A stretch of 64,000 nucleotides of DNA from Nocardioides daphniae (GTDB lineage: Bacteria; Actinomycetota; Actinomycetes; Propionibacteriales; Nocardioidaceae), in NCBI RefSeq assembly GCF_004777465.1, contig NZ_CP038462.1:620001-684000 (forward strand), written 5' to 3'. Positions 25,919 through 34,669 of this stretch are shown here, one piece after another. Under the pieces are notes generated by a model. It searched no databases. It worked only from the letters and a program-made list of their open reading frames with translations, and was not told where the DNA came from. Made by a program: the position numbers and the translations under genes. How positions within the stretch are numbered: position 1 is the first letter of the stretch; the number at the start of each line of letters is the position of its first letter.

Positions 25919-26803
25919 GTGCAAGATCTGCTGAACGCAGCCACGCTGGGCTCCATCTACCTGCTTTTCGCGCTGGGGATGGCCCTCGTCTGGGGCACCA
26001 TCGGCATCCTGAACTTCGCCCACGGCGCCACCTTCATGTTCTCGGCCTTCGTCGGCCACCTGGTCTCCCGCGAGACCGAGCTGCCCTTCCTCGGCGTGAT
26101 CGGAGTCGCCGTGGTCACCGGAGCGGTGATCTCGACGCTCACCCAGCTGCTGGCCTTCCAGCCGATCCTGAAGCGGTCGAAGAGCCAGCACCACGCCGAG
26201 ATGCGCATCCTGATCGGCGGCATCGGCGTCGCCGCGATCCCGCTCGCCCTGGCGCAGCGCGAGACCCGCTCCAGCCCCTTCGGCTTCACCTCGAGCTACA
26301 AGGCCGAGGTCTTCGAGATCCTCGGCCTGCGGCTGACCACCACCTCCGCGGTGATCATCGTCGCCGGCCTGGCGATGGGGATCGGCCTCACCCTGTGGCT
26401 GCGCCGCTCCCGCCAGGGCCTGGCGCTGCGGGCGATCGGCGTCGACGCCGAGACCAGCTCCGGGATGGGCGTCAACCGCACCGCCCTCGCGCTGGGCACC
26501 ATGGCCGTGGCCGGCGCGCTGGCCGGGCTGGCCGGAGCACTGCTCACCTTCCACCTCGGCGCCATCGCCCCCGAGACCGGTGACCAGCTGATCATCAAGG
26601 CCTTCGCCGTGATCGTGCTCGGCGGGCTCGGCTCGATGCTCGGCACCGTCATCGGCGCCTACGTCCTGGCCTCGGCCGAGACCTTCGTCCTCTACATGAA
26701 CTGGGGCACCTGGGTCGACGCCGTCTCCTTCGGACTCATCTTCCTGATCCTGCTCGCCCGCCCCCAGGGGCTCCTCGGACGCAAGGAGGTGCGACGCACA
26801 TGA
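25919..26803 (+). CDS. livH: branched-chain-type ABC transporter permease LivH
   Basis: A 294-residue integral membrane protein: LNAATLGSIYLLFALGMALV, GTIGILNFAHGATFMFSAF (the NFAHG motif of LivH), ALRAIGVDAETSSGMGVN and VIVLGGLGSMLGTVIGA. GTG start after GAGAGGAA. It overlaps livM by 4 bases. Confidence 0.93.
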   Translation: MQDLLNAATLGSIYLLFALGMALVWGTIGILNFAHGATFMFSAFVGHLVSRETELPFLGVIGVAVVTGAVISTLTQLLAFQPILKRSKSQHHAEMRILIGGIGVAAIPLALAQRETRSSPFGFTSSYKAEVFEILGLRLTTTSAVIIVAGLAMGIGLTLWLRRSRQGLALRAIGVDAETSSGMGVNRTALALGTMAVAGALAGLAGALLTFHLGAIAPETGDQLIIKAFAVIVLGGLGSMLGTVIGAYVLASAETFVLYMNWGTWVDAVSFGLIFLILLARPQGLLGRKEVRRT

Positions 26804-27684
26804 GCGACTGGTACTACATGAACGTCGTCCTGATCCAGACGACGCTCACCACCCTCCTGCTGGCCCTCAGCATCCAGGTGCCGCTGCGCTTCGGCGTCTT
26901 CTCGTTCGCCGGCATCGGTGCCTTCGGCATCGGCGGCTACGGCGGCGCCATGGCGATGGTCCACCTCGAGTGGTCCACCTGGCCGTCGGTGCTGGTCGGC
27001 ACCCTCGCCGCGGGCGTCGCGGTCTTCCTGCTGGGACTGGTGGTCCAGCGGCTGACCGGCCTCTACATGGGCATGGCGACCATCGCCTTCACGCTGATCG
27101 TCTCGGTCGTCGCGGTCAACGGCGGAGACCTGACCGGCGGGGCCGGCGGCCTCTACGGCGCGCTGGGCGAGATCACCATGACCCACATCGTCGTGGTCGT
27201 CGTCGCGGTCATCGCCCTGCTCGCCTTCACCGAGGCCCGAGGCCTGGGTCGCCGCATCGACACCGTCCGCGAGGACCCGGAGCTGGCCAACGCGCTCGGC
27301 ATCGACGTGGCCAACTACCGCCGTCTCTCGTTCCTCGTCTCGGGCCTGCTCGGAGGCCTGGCCGGCGCCATCACCACCCTGCTCCGGTCGACGATCACCC
27401 CCGCCGAGGTCAACTTCCACCTCGTCATCGTGGCGCTGACCGCCATCGTGGTCGGCGGTGCCCGCTCCTGGCTGGGAGCCCTCATCGGAGCCGTCATCTT
27501 CGTCTGGCTGCCGACCTGGCTCTCCTTCGTCCAGGAGTGGGAGAAGGTCGCCTACGGCTTCATCGTCGCCGCGGCCGCGATCTACCTGCCCAACGGTGTC
27601 CTGGGGGTCGCGAAGGACCTCCTGCACCGCTTCCGAACCCGAGAGGAACGGGCCCGCGTGGCGGCCCTCCAGGAGACAAGGTGA
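26800..27684 (+). CDS. livM: branched-chain-type ABC transporter permease LivM
   Basis: A 294-residue membrane protein. LivM features: LLLALSIQVPLRFGVFSFAG, TGLYMGMATIAFTLIVSVV, the EAA-like loop RRIDTVREDPELANALGIDV and GGARSWLGALIGAVIF. Overlaps livH and livG by 4 bases each. Confidence 0.93.
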   Translation: MSDWYYMNVVLIQTTLTTLLLALSIQVPLRFGVFSFAGIGAFGIGGYGGAMAMVHLEWSTWPSVLVGTLAAGVAVFLLGLVVQRLTGLYMGMATIAFTLIVSVVAVNGGDLTGGAGGLYGALGEITMTHIVVVVVAVIALLAFTEARGLGRRIDTVREDPELANALGIDVANYRRLSFLVSGLLGGLAGAITTLLRSTITPAEVNFHLVIVALTAIVVGGARSWLGALIGAVIFVWLPTWLSFVQEWEKVAYGFIVAAAAIYLPNGVLGVAKDLLHRFRTREERARVAALQETR

Positions 27685-28445
27685 GCGTCATGACAGAGAC
27701 CGCAGTGAGGCAGCGCACCGCGCTGCTCGAGGTCCAGGACGTCGCGGTCCACTTCGGCGGCGTCAAGGCCGTCGACGGGATCTCGCTGGAGATGCACCCC
27801 GGCAAGATCTACGGCGTGCTCGGCCCCAACGGCTCGGGCAAGTCGACCCTGCTCGGCGCGATGACGCGGCTGACGCCGCTCACCCGCGGCCGCTTCGTCC
27901 TCGACGGTCACGACTACACGAAGGCCGCGGCGCGCAAGGTGCACCACATGGGCATCGCCCGCACCTTCCAGACGGTCCGCCTGCTCGACGACCGCTCGGT
28001 GCGCGACAACATCCTGCTCGGCCAGGACACCCTCCCCAAGGAGCGCCGCAAGGAGGCGACCGCCCGGGTCGAGGAGGTCATGGAGCGCGTCGGCGTACGC
28101 GAGGTGGCGCGGATGCGGCCCGACGAGCTGTCCTACGGCATGCAGCGTCGCGTCGAGTTCGCCCGCGCGATCATCGGTCGCCCTCGCCTGCTGCTGCTCG
28201 ACGAGCCGACCGCCGGCATGAACAACACCGAGCGCGCCGAGATCAGCGAGCTGATGAAGCAGCTCCTCGACGAAGGTGTCACCCAGTTCATCGTCGAGCA
28301 CGACGTGCAGATGATGGTCGACACCTGCGACCACCTCTTCGCGATGAACTTCGGGAAGCTGATCGCCGAGGGTGACCCCCGCGAGGTGGTGCGGCACCCC
28401 GACGTCCAGGAGGCCTACCTCGGGAAGGGAGCGACCCATGCTTGA
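27681..28445 (+). CDS. livG: branched-chain-type ABC transporter ATPase LivG
   Basis: A 254-residue ATPase. Walker A GPNGSGKST at residues 48-56, Q-loop in RTFQTVRLL, signature LSYGMQRRVEFARAI, Walker B RLLLLDEPTAGMN and the switch His in FIVEHDVQMM. The signature is LSYGMQ, as in LivG, rather than LSGGQ. GTG at 27681 overlaps the livM stop and has AGGAG 5 bases upstream; ATG at 27690 is an alternative. Confidence 0.93.
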   Translation: MSVMTETAVRQRTALLEVQDVAVHFGGVKAVDGISLEMHPGKIYGVLGPNGSGKSTLLGAMTRLTPLTRGRFVLDGHDYTKAAARKVHHMGIARTFQTVRLLDDRSVRDNILLGQDTLPKERRKEATARVEEVMERVGVREVARMRPDELSYGMQRRVEFARAIIGRPRLLLLDEPTAGMNNTERAEISELMKQLLDEGVTQFIVEHDVQMMVDTCDHLFAMNFGKLIAEGDPREVVRHPDVQEAYLGKGATHA

Positions 28446-29157
28446 GGTCACCGACCTGCACGTCAACTACGGCCCCGTGAAGGCGGTGCACGGCGTCTCC
28501 TTCTCCGCCACCGCCGGCCGGGTCACCCTGGTGCTGGGCGCCAACGGCGCTGGCAAGTCGACCAGCCTCCGCGCGGTCGCCGGCTTCCACAAGCCCGCGT
28601 CGGGCTCGGTGGTCCTCGAGGGCACCGACATCACCGGCACCTCGGCGCACCGCGTCGTACGCCGTGGCATGGTGCTGGTGCCCGAGGGGCGCAAGATCTT
28701 CTTCCCGCTCACGGTCGAGGAGAACCTGCGCATCGGCGGGTACGCAGCCCCCCGCGGAAACCTCGACCAGGGCATCGCCGAGGTCTACGAGAAGTTCCCG
28801 ATCCTCGGCGACCGCTGTCACGCCCAGGCCGGCCTGCTCTCGGGCGGAGAGCAGCAGATGCTCGCCTTCGGACGGGCCCTGATGTCGCGCCCCAAGCTGA
28901 TGCTGATGGACGAGCCGTCGATGGGGCTGGCGCCGACGATGGTCGAGAAGGTGATGTCGAGCGTGCGGTCGATGGCCGACGCCGGCATCGGCATCCTGAT
29001 GGTCGAGCAGAACGCCGAGGCCGGCCTGCGGGTCGCCGACGACGTCTTCGTGGTCAGCCGCGGTGAGACCGTGTGGAGCGGCTCGGCCGAGGAGGCCCGG
29101 GGCAACAAGGCGATCGTGCACGCGATGCTCGGCGAGGCCGCGCTCGATGCCTCCTGA
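28438..29157 (+). CDS. livF: branched-chain-type ABC transporter ATPase LivF
   Basis: A 239-residue ATPase: Walker A GANGAGKST (residues 34-42), LivF-type GMVLVPEGRKIFFPLTVEEN, signature LLSGGEQQMLAFGRALM, Walker B LMLMDEPSMGLAP and switch His replaced by Gln in MVEQNAEAGL, as usual for LivF. Start overlaps livG by 8 bases. Confidence 0.93.
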   Translation: MLEVTDLHVNYGPVKAVHGVSFSATAGRVTLVLGANGAGKSTSLRAVAGFHKPASGSVVLEGTDITGTSAHRVVRRGMVLVPEGRKIFFPLTVEENLRIGGYAAPRGNLDQGIAEVYEKFPILGDRCHAQAGLLSGGEQQMLAFGRALMSRPKLMLMDEPSMGLAPTMVEKVMSSVRSMADAGIGILMVEQNAEAGLRVADDVFVVSRGETVWSGSAEEARGNKAIVHAMLGEAALDAS

Positions 29158-29662
29158 GACGACCGGCCCCCGGCCGGGCGAGAAGGACATCGAGGACCTG
29201 GCGAAGGCCCGGATGACGACCGCCGACCAGGCGGAGCTCTTCGAGGCCCAGACCGAGTGCGTCCTCTCCTTCAACCAGGACGGGCTCCCGACCGCGGTGG
29301 TGATGAGCTACCAGGTCGACGAGCAGGGGCACTTCTGGTGCGCGACCGTCGAGGGCCGCCGGCAGGTGCGCGGGGTCGACTCCGACCCGCGCGTCGCGCT
29401 GGTCGTCTCGAGCACCGGCAGCGGACTGACCGGGCGTCGGATGGTCGCCGTGCGGGGCACCGCGACGGTGCACCGGGACCGCGAGGTCGTGATGGACTGC
29501 GTACGACGCCTCGCCCCGCGGCTGGCGCCGGAGGACCCCGACGCCTTCGTGCGGCTGCTCGACAGCCCGCAGCGCGTGGTGATCGAGGTCGTGCCGACCC
29601 GGGTCACCGCGTCGCACGACTCGACCCGCCTGGCTGGCGACGGACGGGGCGGACGCGGCTGA
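29147..29662 (+). CDS. pyridoxamine-5'-phosphate-oxidase-like (PPOX) flavin protein
   Basis: A 171-residue split-barrel protein: FEAQTECVLSFNQDGLPTAV, MSYQVDEQGHFWCATVEGRR, GVDSDPRVALVVSSTGS and RMVAVRGTATVHRDREVV, with DSPQRVVIEVVPTRVT at the end. Members bind FMN or F420. Its ATG overlaps livF by 11 bases, so it is part of the importer operon. A reductase for an imported compound or an intermediate is likely; cofactor not decided. Confidence 0.8.
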   Translation: MPPETTGPRPGEKDIEDLAKARMTTADQAELFEAQTECVLSFNQDGLPTAVVMSYQVDEQGHFWCATVEGRRQVRGVDSDPRVALVVSSTGSGLTGRRMVAVRGTATVHRDREVVMDCVRRLAPRLAPEDPDAFVRLLDSPQRVVIEVVPTRVTASHDSTRLAGDGRGGRG

Positions 29663-29705
29663 GCTCCGCCCCTTCGACCGGCACGACACGAAACGGAGGA
29701 GCCCG

Positions 29706-31310
29706 GTGGAGCAGAAGAAGGACCTGAGCCTGGGGGACTGGCTGGCCGAGGTCGCGGCCGACCCGCGACGCGGCGCCGCGGAGGTCGTCGTCGAGGACGA
29801 GCGGGTCGACGCCCGTGCCCTCGACGCCGACGCGAGCCGGGTGGCCTCTGGCCTGCTGCGCCTGGGGCTGACGCCGGGGGACCGCGTCGCCGTGCTGACC
29901 CCGGCCTGCGTCGGCTCCCTGCAGGCCTGGTTCGGGATCGCCCGCGCCGGGCTGGTCGAGGTGCCGCTCAACCCCGCGGCCGGGTCGGTGGCGCTGGCGC
30001 ACTGCCTGGTCCGCTCGCGCGTGCGGGCGGTCGTCTGCGACGCCGAGCTGGTGCCGCTGCTGCGCAGCGCGCTGGCCGAGGTGGGCCCTGGTGGGGAGCG
30101 TGCGGTCGTCGAGCACCTGGTCCTGATGGGGGAGGGCAGCGTCGTCGGAGCGGAGGTTCCGGGGCTGCGTACGCACGCCTTCGCCGACCTGCTCGCCGCG
30201 ACGCCGGGAGAGGTGGCGGGCGAGCTGCCCGTCGTCGACCCCGGCAGCACCGCCGTGGTGCTCTACACCTCCGGCACGACTGGGCCGCCGAAGGGCGTAC
30301 GCCTGACCCACCGCGCCAACGTCAACCTGGCCCGGCACACCGTCGAGCTGATGGGCTACACCGCCGCCGACCGGCTCTACAGCGTCTTCCCGCTCTACCA
30401 CTCCAACGCGCGCTACTGCTCGGTGATGGCAGGGCTCGAGGCCGGCGCGGGGGTGCTGCTCCACCGCCGCTTCACCGCGTCGGGCTTCTGGCAGATCTGC
30501 CGGCGCGAGGGGATCACGGCCTTCAACTACCAGGGCGCGATGATGAGCATCCTGGAGAAGCAGCCGCGGTGGGACGACGACTGTGACAACCCGGTGCGGG
30601 TCGCCTTCGGGGCGCCCTGCCCGGCCGAGATCTTCGAGGTCTTCGAGGAGCGCTTCGACGTTCGGCTCACCGAGATCTACGGCAGCACCGAGGTCTCGCT
30701 GGTCTGCGAGATGCCGCCGCAACGGCGCCGCGTCGGCACCGCCGGCCAGGAGTCGCCGCTCTACCGGGTGGCCGTGGTCGACGAGCTCGACCAGCCCGTG
30801 CCCACCGGCACCCCCGGTGAGATCGTCGCGCGGCCGAAGGCGCCGGGTTGGATGTTCTCCGGCTACGAGGGCGACCCGGCCGCGACCGTCGAGGCGTGGC
30901 GCAACCTCTGGTTCCACACCGGTGACCGCGGGGTGCTGGACGAGGACGGCTTCCTCACCTTCCTCGACCGGGTCAAGGACACCGTGCGTCGACGCGGCGA
31001 GAACGTCTCGACCTGGGAGGTCGAGCGGGTGATCGCCGAGCACGACGGCGTCGCGCAGGTCGCTGCGTACGGCGTGACGTCAGAACTGTCGGAGGAGGAC
31101 GTCATGGTGGCTGTCGTGCCGGCGCCCGGCGTCGAGCTGGATCCGGCGGCACTGGTGGAGCACTGCGACGGTCGTCTGACGGCCTTCGCGGTGCCCCGCT
31201 ACGTACGCCTGGTCGAGGAGCTGCCACTGACTCCGAGCCAGCGGGTGGAGAAGTACAAGCTGAAGGCCGAGGGAGTCGTCCCCGGCACCTGGGACCGGGA
31301 GGCGCGATGA
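29706..31310 (+). CDS. AMP-forming acyl-CoA ligase, CaiC-like
   Basis: A 534-residue adenylate-forming enzyme. P-loop VLYTSGTTGPPKGVRLTH, A5-type EIYGSTEVSLV, and the crotonobetaine/carnitine-CoA-ligase-like block TVEAWRNLWFHTGDRG, then FLDRVKDTVRRRGENVS and LPLTPSQRVEKYKLK with the catalytic lysine. GTG after GGAGGAG. It is coupled to the next crotonase by ATGA and follows the importer, so it probably activates the imported acid. A second, similar ligase lies at 33005. Confidence 0.9.
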   Translation: MEQKKDLSLGDWLAEVAADPRRGAAEVVVEDERVDARALDADASRVASGLLRLGLTPGDRVAVLTPACVGSLQAWFGIARAGLVEVPLNPAAGSVALAHCLVRSRVRAVVCDAELVPLLRSALAEVGPGGERAVVEHLVLMGEGSVVGAEVPGLRTHAFADLLAATPGEVAGELPVVDPGSTAVVLYTSGTTGPPKGVRLTHRANVNLARHTVELMGYTAADRLYSVFPLYHSNARYCSVMAGLEAGAGVLLHRRFTASGFWQICRREGITAFNYQGAMMSILEKQPRWDDDCDNPVRVAFGAPCPAEIFEVFEERFDVRLTEIYGSTEVSLVCEMPPQRRRVGTAGQESPLYRVAVVDELDQPVPTGTPGEIVARPKAPGWMFSGYEGDPAATVEAWRNLWFHTGDRGVLDEDGFLTFLDRVKDTVRRRGENVSTWEVERVIAEHDGVAQVAAYGVTSELSEEDVMVAVVPAPGVELDPAALVEHCDGRLTAFAVPRYVRLVEELPLTPSQRVEKYKLKAEGVVPGTWDREAR

Positions 31311-32119
31311 GCACGGATCGAAGCAGCAGCCGCGGCGCGGCGTTGCCGGCGCACCTCGAGGGCTACGAGCGGTTCCGGTTCGAGTCGCTCGCCTCCGGCG
31401 TGCTGGTCGTGACGATGTGCCGGCCCGAGAAGCTCAACGCGATGGACCAGCAGTGGTTCGCCGAGCTGACCCGACTGATGCGCAGCCTCGGCAAGGACGA
31501 CGACACCCATCGGGCCGTGGTGCTGACGGGGGAGGGGCGCGCCTTCTCGGCGGGCGGCGACATCGACATGTTCCACGCGCTCGACGGTGACGTGCACCGC
31601 GTACGCCCGCACCTGCTGCGGGTCTACGAGGCCTTCCACGCCGTCGAGAAGTGCGCGATCCCGGTGGTCGGCGCGGTCAACGGCATCGCCTTCGGCGGCG
31701 GCACCGAGCTCACCCTGGCCTGCGACGTCGCGTACGCCGCGACCTCGGCCCGCTTCTCCTTCAAGGAGGCGTCGGTCGGGCTGATGCCCGGCTACGGGAT
31801 CGTGCGCGGGCCGGACGTGATCGGGCGCCACCGTACTCGGCTGCTCGCCCTGAGCGGTCGGACGGTCGACGCCGCCGAGGCCGAGTCGATGGGGCTGGTG
31901 GCCCGGGTGCTGCCGGACGACGAGCTGGTCGAGGCGGCGGTCGGGCTGGCCGAGGAGATCGCGGCCAACTCACCGTTGGCGGTGCAGGTGGGCAAGGCGT
32001 TCCTCAACCGCGGCACCGAGGTCGGCTACCCGGAGTCGGTCGAGGCGATCGCGCTGCTCTTCTCCACGCCGGAGCATCGGACGGCCGTGGAGGCCTTCCG
32101 CGCGCGTCGTTCTTCCTGA
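31307..32119 (+). CDS. enoyl-CoA hydratase/isomerase (crotonase family)
   Basis: A 270-residue crotonase. The oxyanion-hole segments are RAFSAGGDIDMFHAL and GAVNGIAFGGGTELTLACD; SVGLMPGYGIVRGPDVIG follows. The second catalytic Glu expected of a typical hydratase is not obvious (EASVGLMPG is the corresponding loop), so an isomerase or other crotonase chemistry is possible. Last gene of the first part of the importer operon, followed by an AT-rich promoter at 32161. Confidence 0.87.
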   Translation: MSTDRSSSRGAALPAHLEGYERFRFESLASGVLVVTMCRPEKLNAMDQQWFAELTRLMRSLGKDDDTHRAVVLTGEGRAFSAGGDIDMFHALDGDVHRVRPHLLRVYEAFHAVEKCAIPVVGAVNGIAFGGGTELTLACDVAYAATSARFSFKEASVGLMPGYGIVRGPDVIGRHRTRLLALSGRTVDAAEAESMGLVARVLPDDELVEAAVGLAEEIAANSPLAVQVGKAFLNRGTEVGYPESVEAIALLFSTPEHRTAVEAFRARRSS

Positions 32120-32160
32120 CGGCTTCTCGTGGGAGCGTTGCCAGTAACCCCCGTCACCGG

Positions 32161-32187
32161 TATTGTTGATCATGAACCACATCAATA
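32161..32187. promoter_or_regulatory. imperfect inverted repeat before the MenB-like gene
   Basis: TATTGTTGAT (32161-32170) is mirrored by ATCAATA (32181-32187), with CATGAACC between. It lies 23 bases before the GTG at 32210 and is AT-rich, fitting an operator over the promoter. CATCAATAGG is shared with the AT-rich stretch before 18967. Confidence 0.5.
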
Positions 32188-32209
32188 GGTCGTAGGAAGA
32201 GGAGCTCAC

Positions 32210-32989
32210 GTGGGCAGCATCGAGGTGGCCGAGCGCCGCGACGTCGTGTGGATCACGATCAATGCTCCTGAGCGGCGCAACGCCTACGACCTGGACATGG
32301 CCCGGGCCATGATCGACGCCGTCGAGGAGGCGGCCGAGGCGCGCGCGGTGGTCATCACCGGCGCCGGCGGCAGCTTCTGCGCCGGAGGAGCCCTCACCCA
32401 GCTGGGTGAGCCCGACCCGGTCCAGCTGCGACGGCTCTTCACCACCTCGCTCAAGCTGCTCGATGCGATCCGCGCCTGCCCGCGCCCGGTGATCGCCGCC
32501 GTCGACGGCGCTGCCGCGGGTGGCGGCAACGAGCTCGTGGTCGCCTGCGACTTCGCGATCGCCACCGAGCGGTCGACCTTCGGGCAGACCGGACCCAAGG
32601 TCGGCTCCGCGCCGGTCCTGGGCGCCACGAACCTGATGGCCGTGCAGATCGGCGAGCGTCGCGCGAAGGAGATGGCGATGCTGTGCCGTCGCTACTCCGC
32701 GCTGCAGGCGCTCGAGTGGGGCCTGGTCAACGAGGTCGTGGCCGACGAGGGGCTCGACGCCGCCGTCGACCGGTGGCTCGACGAGATCGACGCCCTCAGC
32801 CCGCGCTACCTGGAGATCGCCAAGACCAGCAGCAACCAGTGGTGGAACCTGTCCAAGGACAACATGGCCGCCAACCTCGGCGCGCTGATCCAGGCGATCG
32901 GCAGCGACGACATGCTCGAGGGGGCGCGTGCCTTCCTCGAGAAGCGCAAGCCCGACTTCCGCGGTGCCCGCCGGGCCCGGAACTCCTGA
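32210..32989 (+). CDS. MenB-like crotonase (possible ring-opening acyl-CoA hydrolase)
   Basis: A 259-residue crotonase with a C-terminal half of the MenB/BadI type: FGQTGPKVGSAPVLGATN, MAMLCRRYSALQALEWGLVN and EGARAFLEKRKPDFRG. First half: ITGAGGSFCAGGALTQLGE and AAVDGAAAGGGNELVVACD for the oxyanion hole. MenB condenses succinylbenzoyl-CoA; BadI and the steroid enzyme EchA20 use similar folds to cleave rings. Since ligase and lyase genes surround it and no men genes are present, a ring-opening hydrolase is more likely than menaquinone synthesis. That is inference. GTG start after GAGGAG. Confidence 0.82.
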   Translation: MGSIEVAERRDVVWITINAPERRNAYDLDMARAMIDAVEEAAEARAVVITGAGGSFCAGGALTQLGEPDPVQLRRLFTTSLKLLDAIRACPRPVIAAVDGAAAGGGNELVVACDFAIATERSTFGQTGPKVGSAPVLGATNLMAVQIGERRAKEMAMLCRRYSALQALEWGLVNEVVADEGLDAAVDRWLDEIDALSPRYLEIAKTSSNQWWNLSKDNMAANLGALIQAIGSDDMLEGARAFLEKRKPDFRGARRARNS

Positions 32990-33004
32990 CGAAGGATTGA
33001 CCCA

Positions 33005-34660
33005 GTGACCTTCCGCTACTACCGCGACCTCACCCCCACCTTCTCCGACCGGTCGCAGTGGGCCCTGCCCACCGTGCTGCGCCACCACGCCGCCGAGCGC
33101 CCGGACGCCGTCTGGCTCGACGCTCCCGAGGAGTCGGCCACCTGGACCTACGCCGAGATGCTCGCCTCTGCCGAGCGGGTCGGGCGCAACCTCCTCGACC
33201 AGGGCGCCGAGAAGGGTGACCGCGTCGTGCTGGTCGCCCAGAACTCGTCGCGCTTCGTGCGTACGTGGGTGGGCAGCGCCGTCGCCGGCCTCGTCGAGGT
33301 GCCGATCAACACGGCGTACGAGCACGACTTCCTGGCCCACCAGGTGCGCACCGTGGAAGCGAAGCTGGCCGTCGTCGACGACGTCTTCGCCGAGCGGTTC
33401 GTCGCGGTCAAGGAGGCAGCTTCGGACATCACCAAGTTCTGGGTGATCGACACCGGCCAGCAGGACAAGGCGATCGAGATCCTGCGCGAGGCCGGCTGGG
33501 ACGCCGCGCCGTGGGACGAGCTGGAGGCCGAGCTGCCCGCCGGGCGCAGCGTCGAGCTGCCCGACGTGCAGCCGCAGGACCTGGCCTCGGTGCTCTTCAC
33601 CTCCGGCACGACCGGCCCCTCCAAGGGTGTGGCGATGCCGCACGCGCAGATGTACTTCTTCGCCGACGAGTGCGTCTCGCTGGTGCGGCTGACCCCGGAC
33701 GACGCCTGGATGACGGTGACGCCGCTCTTCCACGGCAACGCGCAGTTCATGGCGGCGTACCCGACGATGGTCGCGGGCGCGCGCTGCGTGATCCGCTCGA
33801 AGTTCTCCGCGAGCCGCTGGGTCGACCAGATCCGCGAGAGCCGGGTGAGCGTCACCAACTTCATCGGCGTCATGATGGACTTCATCTGGAAGCAGGACCG
33901 GCGCTCCGACGACGCCGACAACCCGCTGCGCGTGGTCTTCGCTGCGCCCACGGCGGCGACGTTGGTGGAGCCGATGAAGGAGCGCTACGGCATCGAGGCG
34001 TTCGTCGAGGTCTTCGGCCTGACGGAGACGTCGGCACCGATCATCTCGCCCTACGGCGAGTCCCGGCCCGCGGGCGCGGCAGGCCTGGCGGCCGACGAGT
34101 GGTTCGACGTCGCGCTGGTCGACCCGGAGACCGACGAGGAGGTCGCGGTCGGCGAGATCGGCGAGCTGGTGATCCGCCCGAAGGTGCCCTTCATCTGCTC
34201 GATGGGCTACTACAACATGCCCGAGAAGACCGTCGAGGCGTGGCGCAACCTGTGGTTCCACACCGGTGACGCGCTGCGACGCGACGAGGACGGCTGGTTC
34301 TACTTCGTCGACCGCTTCAAGGACGCCCTGCGCCGCCGCGGCGAGAACATCTCCTCGTACGAGATCGAGACCTCGATCCTGTCCCACCCGGCCGTCGTCG
34401 AGACCGCGGTGATCGCTGTGCCCGCGTCGACCGAGGCGGGGGAGGACGAGGTGATGGCCTACGTGATCACGCAGAGCGAGGTGACGGCCGAGGAGCTGTG
34501 GGAGCACTGCGACGGCCGGATCCCGTCGTTCGCCGTGCCGCGCTACCTGCGCTTCGTCGACGAGCTGCCCAAGACCCCGTCGCAGCGGGTGCAGAAGGCC
34601 AAGCTGCGCGAGCTGGGCGTCACCGACGACACCCACGACCGTACGCCCGAGACCCGCTGA
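33005..34660 (+). CDS. AMP-forming acyl-CoA ligase, CaiC-like
   Basis: A 551-residue ligase related to 29706-31310. P-loop VLFTSGTTGPSKGVAMPH, VFGLTETSAPI, the shared block TVEAWRNLWFHTGDAL, FVDRFKDALRRRGENIS and LPKTPSQRVQKAKLR with the catalytic lysine. GTG start 15 bases after the MenB-like gene. Two related ligases in one region suggest activation of two acids, for instance the imported one and a ring-cleavage product. Confidence 0.9.
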   Translation: MTFRYYRDLTPTFSDRSQWALPTVLRHHAAERPDAVWLDAPEESATWTYAEMLASAERVGRNLLDQGAEKGDRVVLVAQNSSRFVRTWVGSAVAGLVEVPINTAYEHDFLAHQVRTVEAKLAVVDDVFAERFVAVKEAASDITKFWVIDTGQQDKAIEILREAGWDAAPWDELEAELPAGRSVELPDVQPQDLASVLFTSGTTGPSKGVAMPHAQMYFFADECVSLVRLTPDDAWMTVTPLFHGNAQFMAAYPTMVAGARCVIRSKFSASRWVDQIRESRVSVTNFIGVMMDFIWKQDRRSDDADNPLRVVFAAPTAATLVEPMKERYGIEAFVEVFGLTETSAPIISPYGESRPAGAAGLAADEWFDVALVDPETDEEVAVGEIGELVIRPKVPFICSMGYYNMPEKTVEAWRNLWFHTGDALRRDEDGWFYFVDRFKDALRRRGENISSYEIETSILSHPAVVETAVIAVPASTEAGEDEVMAYVITQSEVTAEELWEHCDGRIPSFAVPRYLRFVDELPKTPSQRVQKAKLRELGVTDDTHDRTPETR

Positions 34661-34669
34661 GGAGCCCCC

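Noticed and set aside
32210..32989. Menaquinone gene menB
   Set aside because: Motifs are MenB-like but no other men genes are near, and the context is catabolic; kept as MenB-like only.
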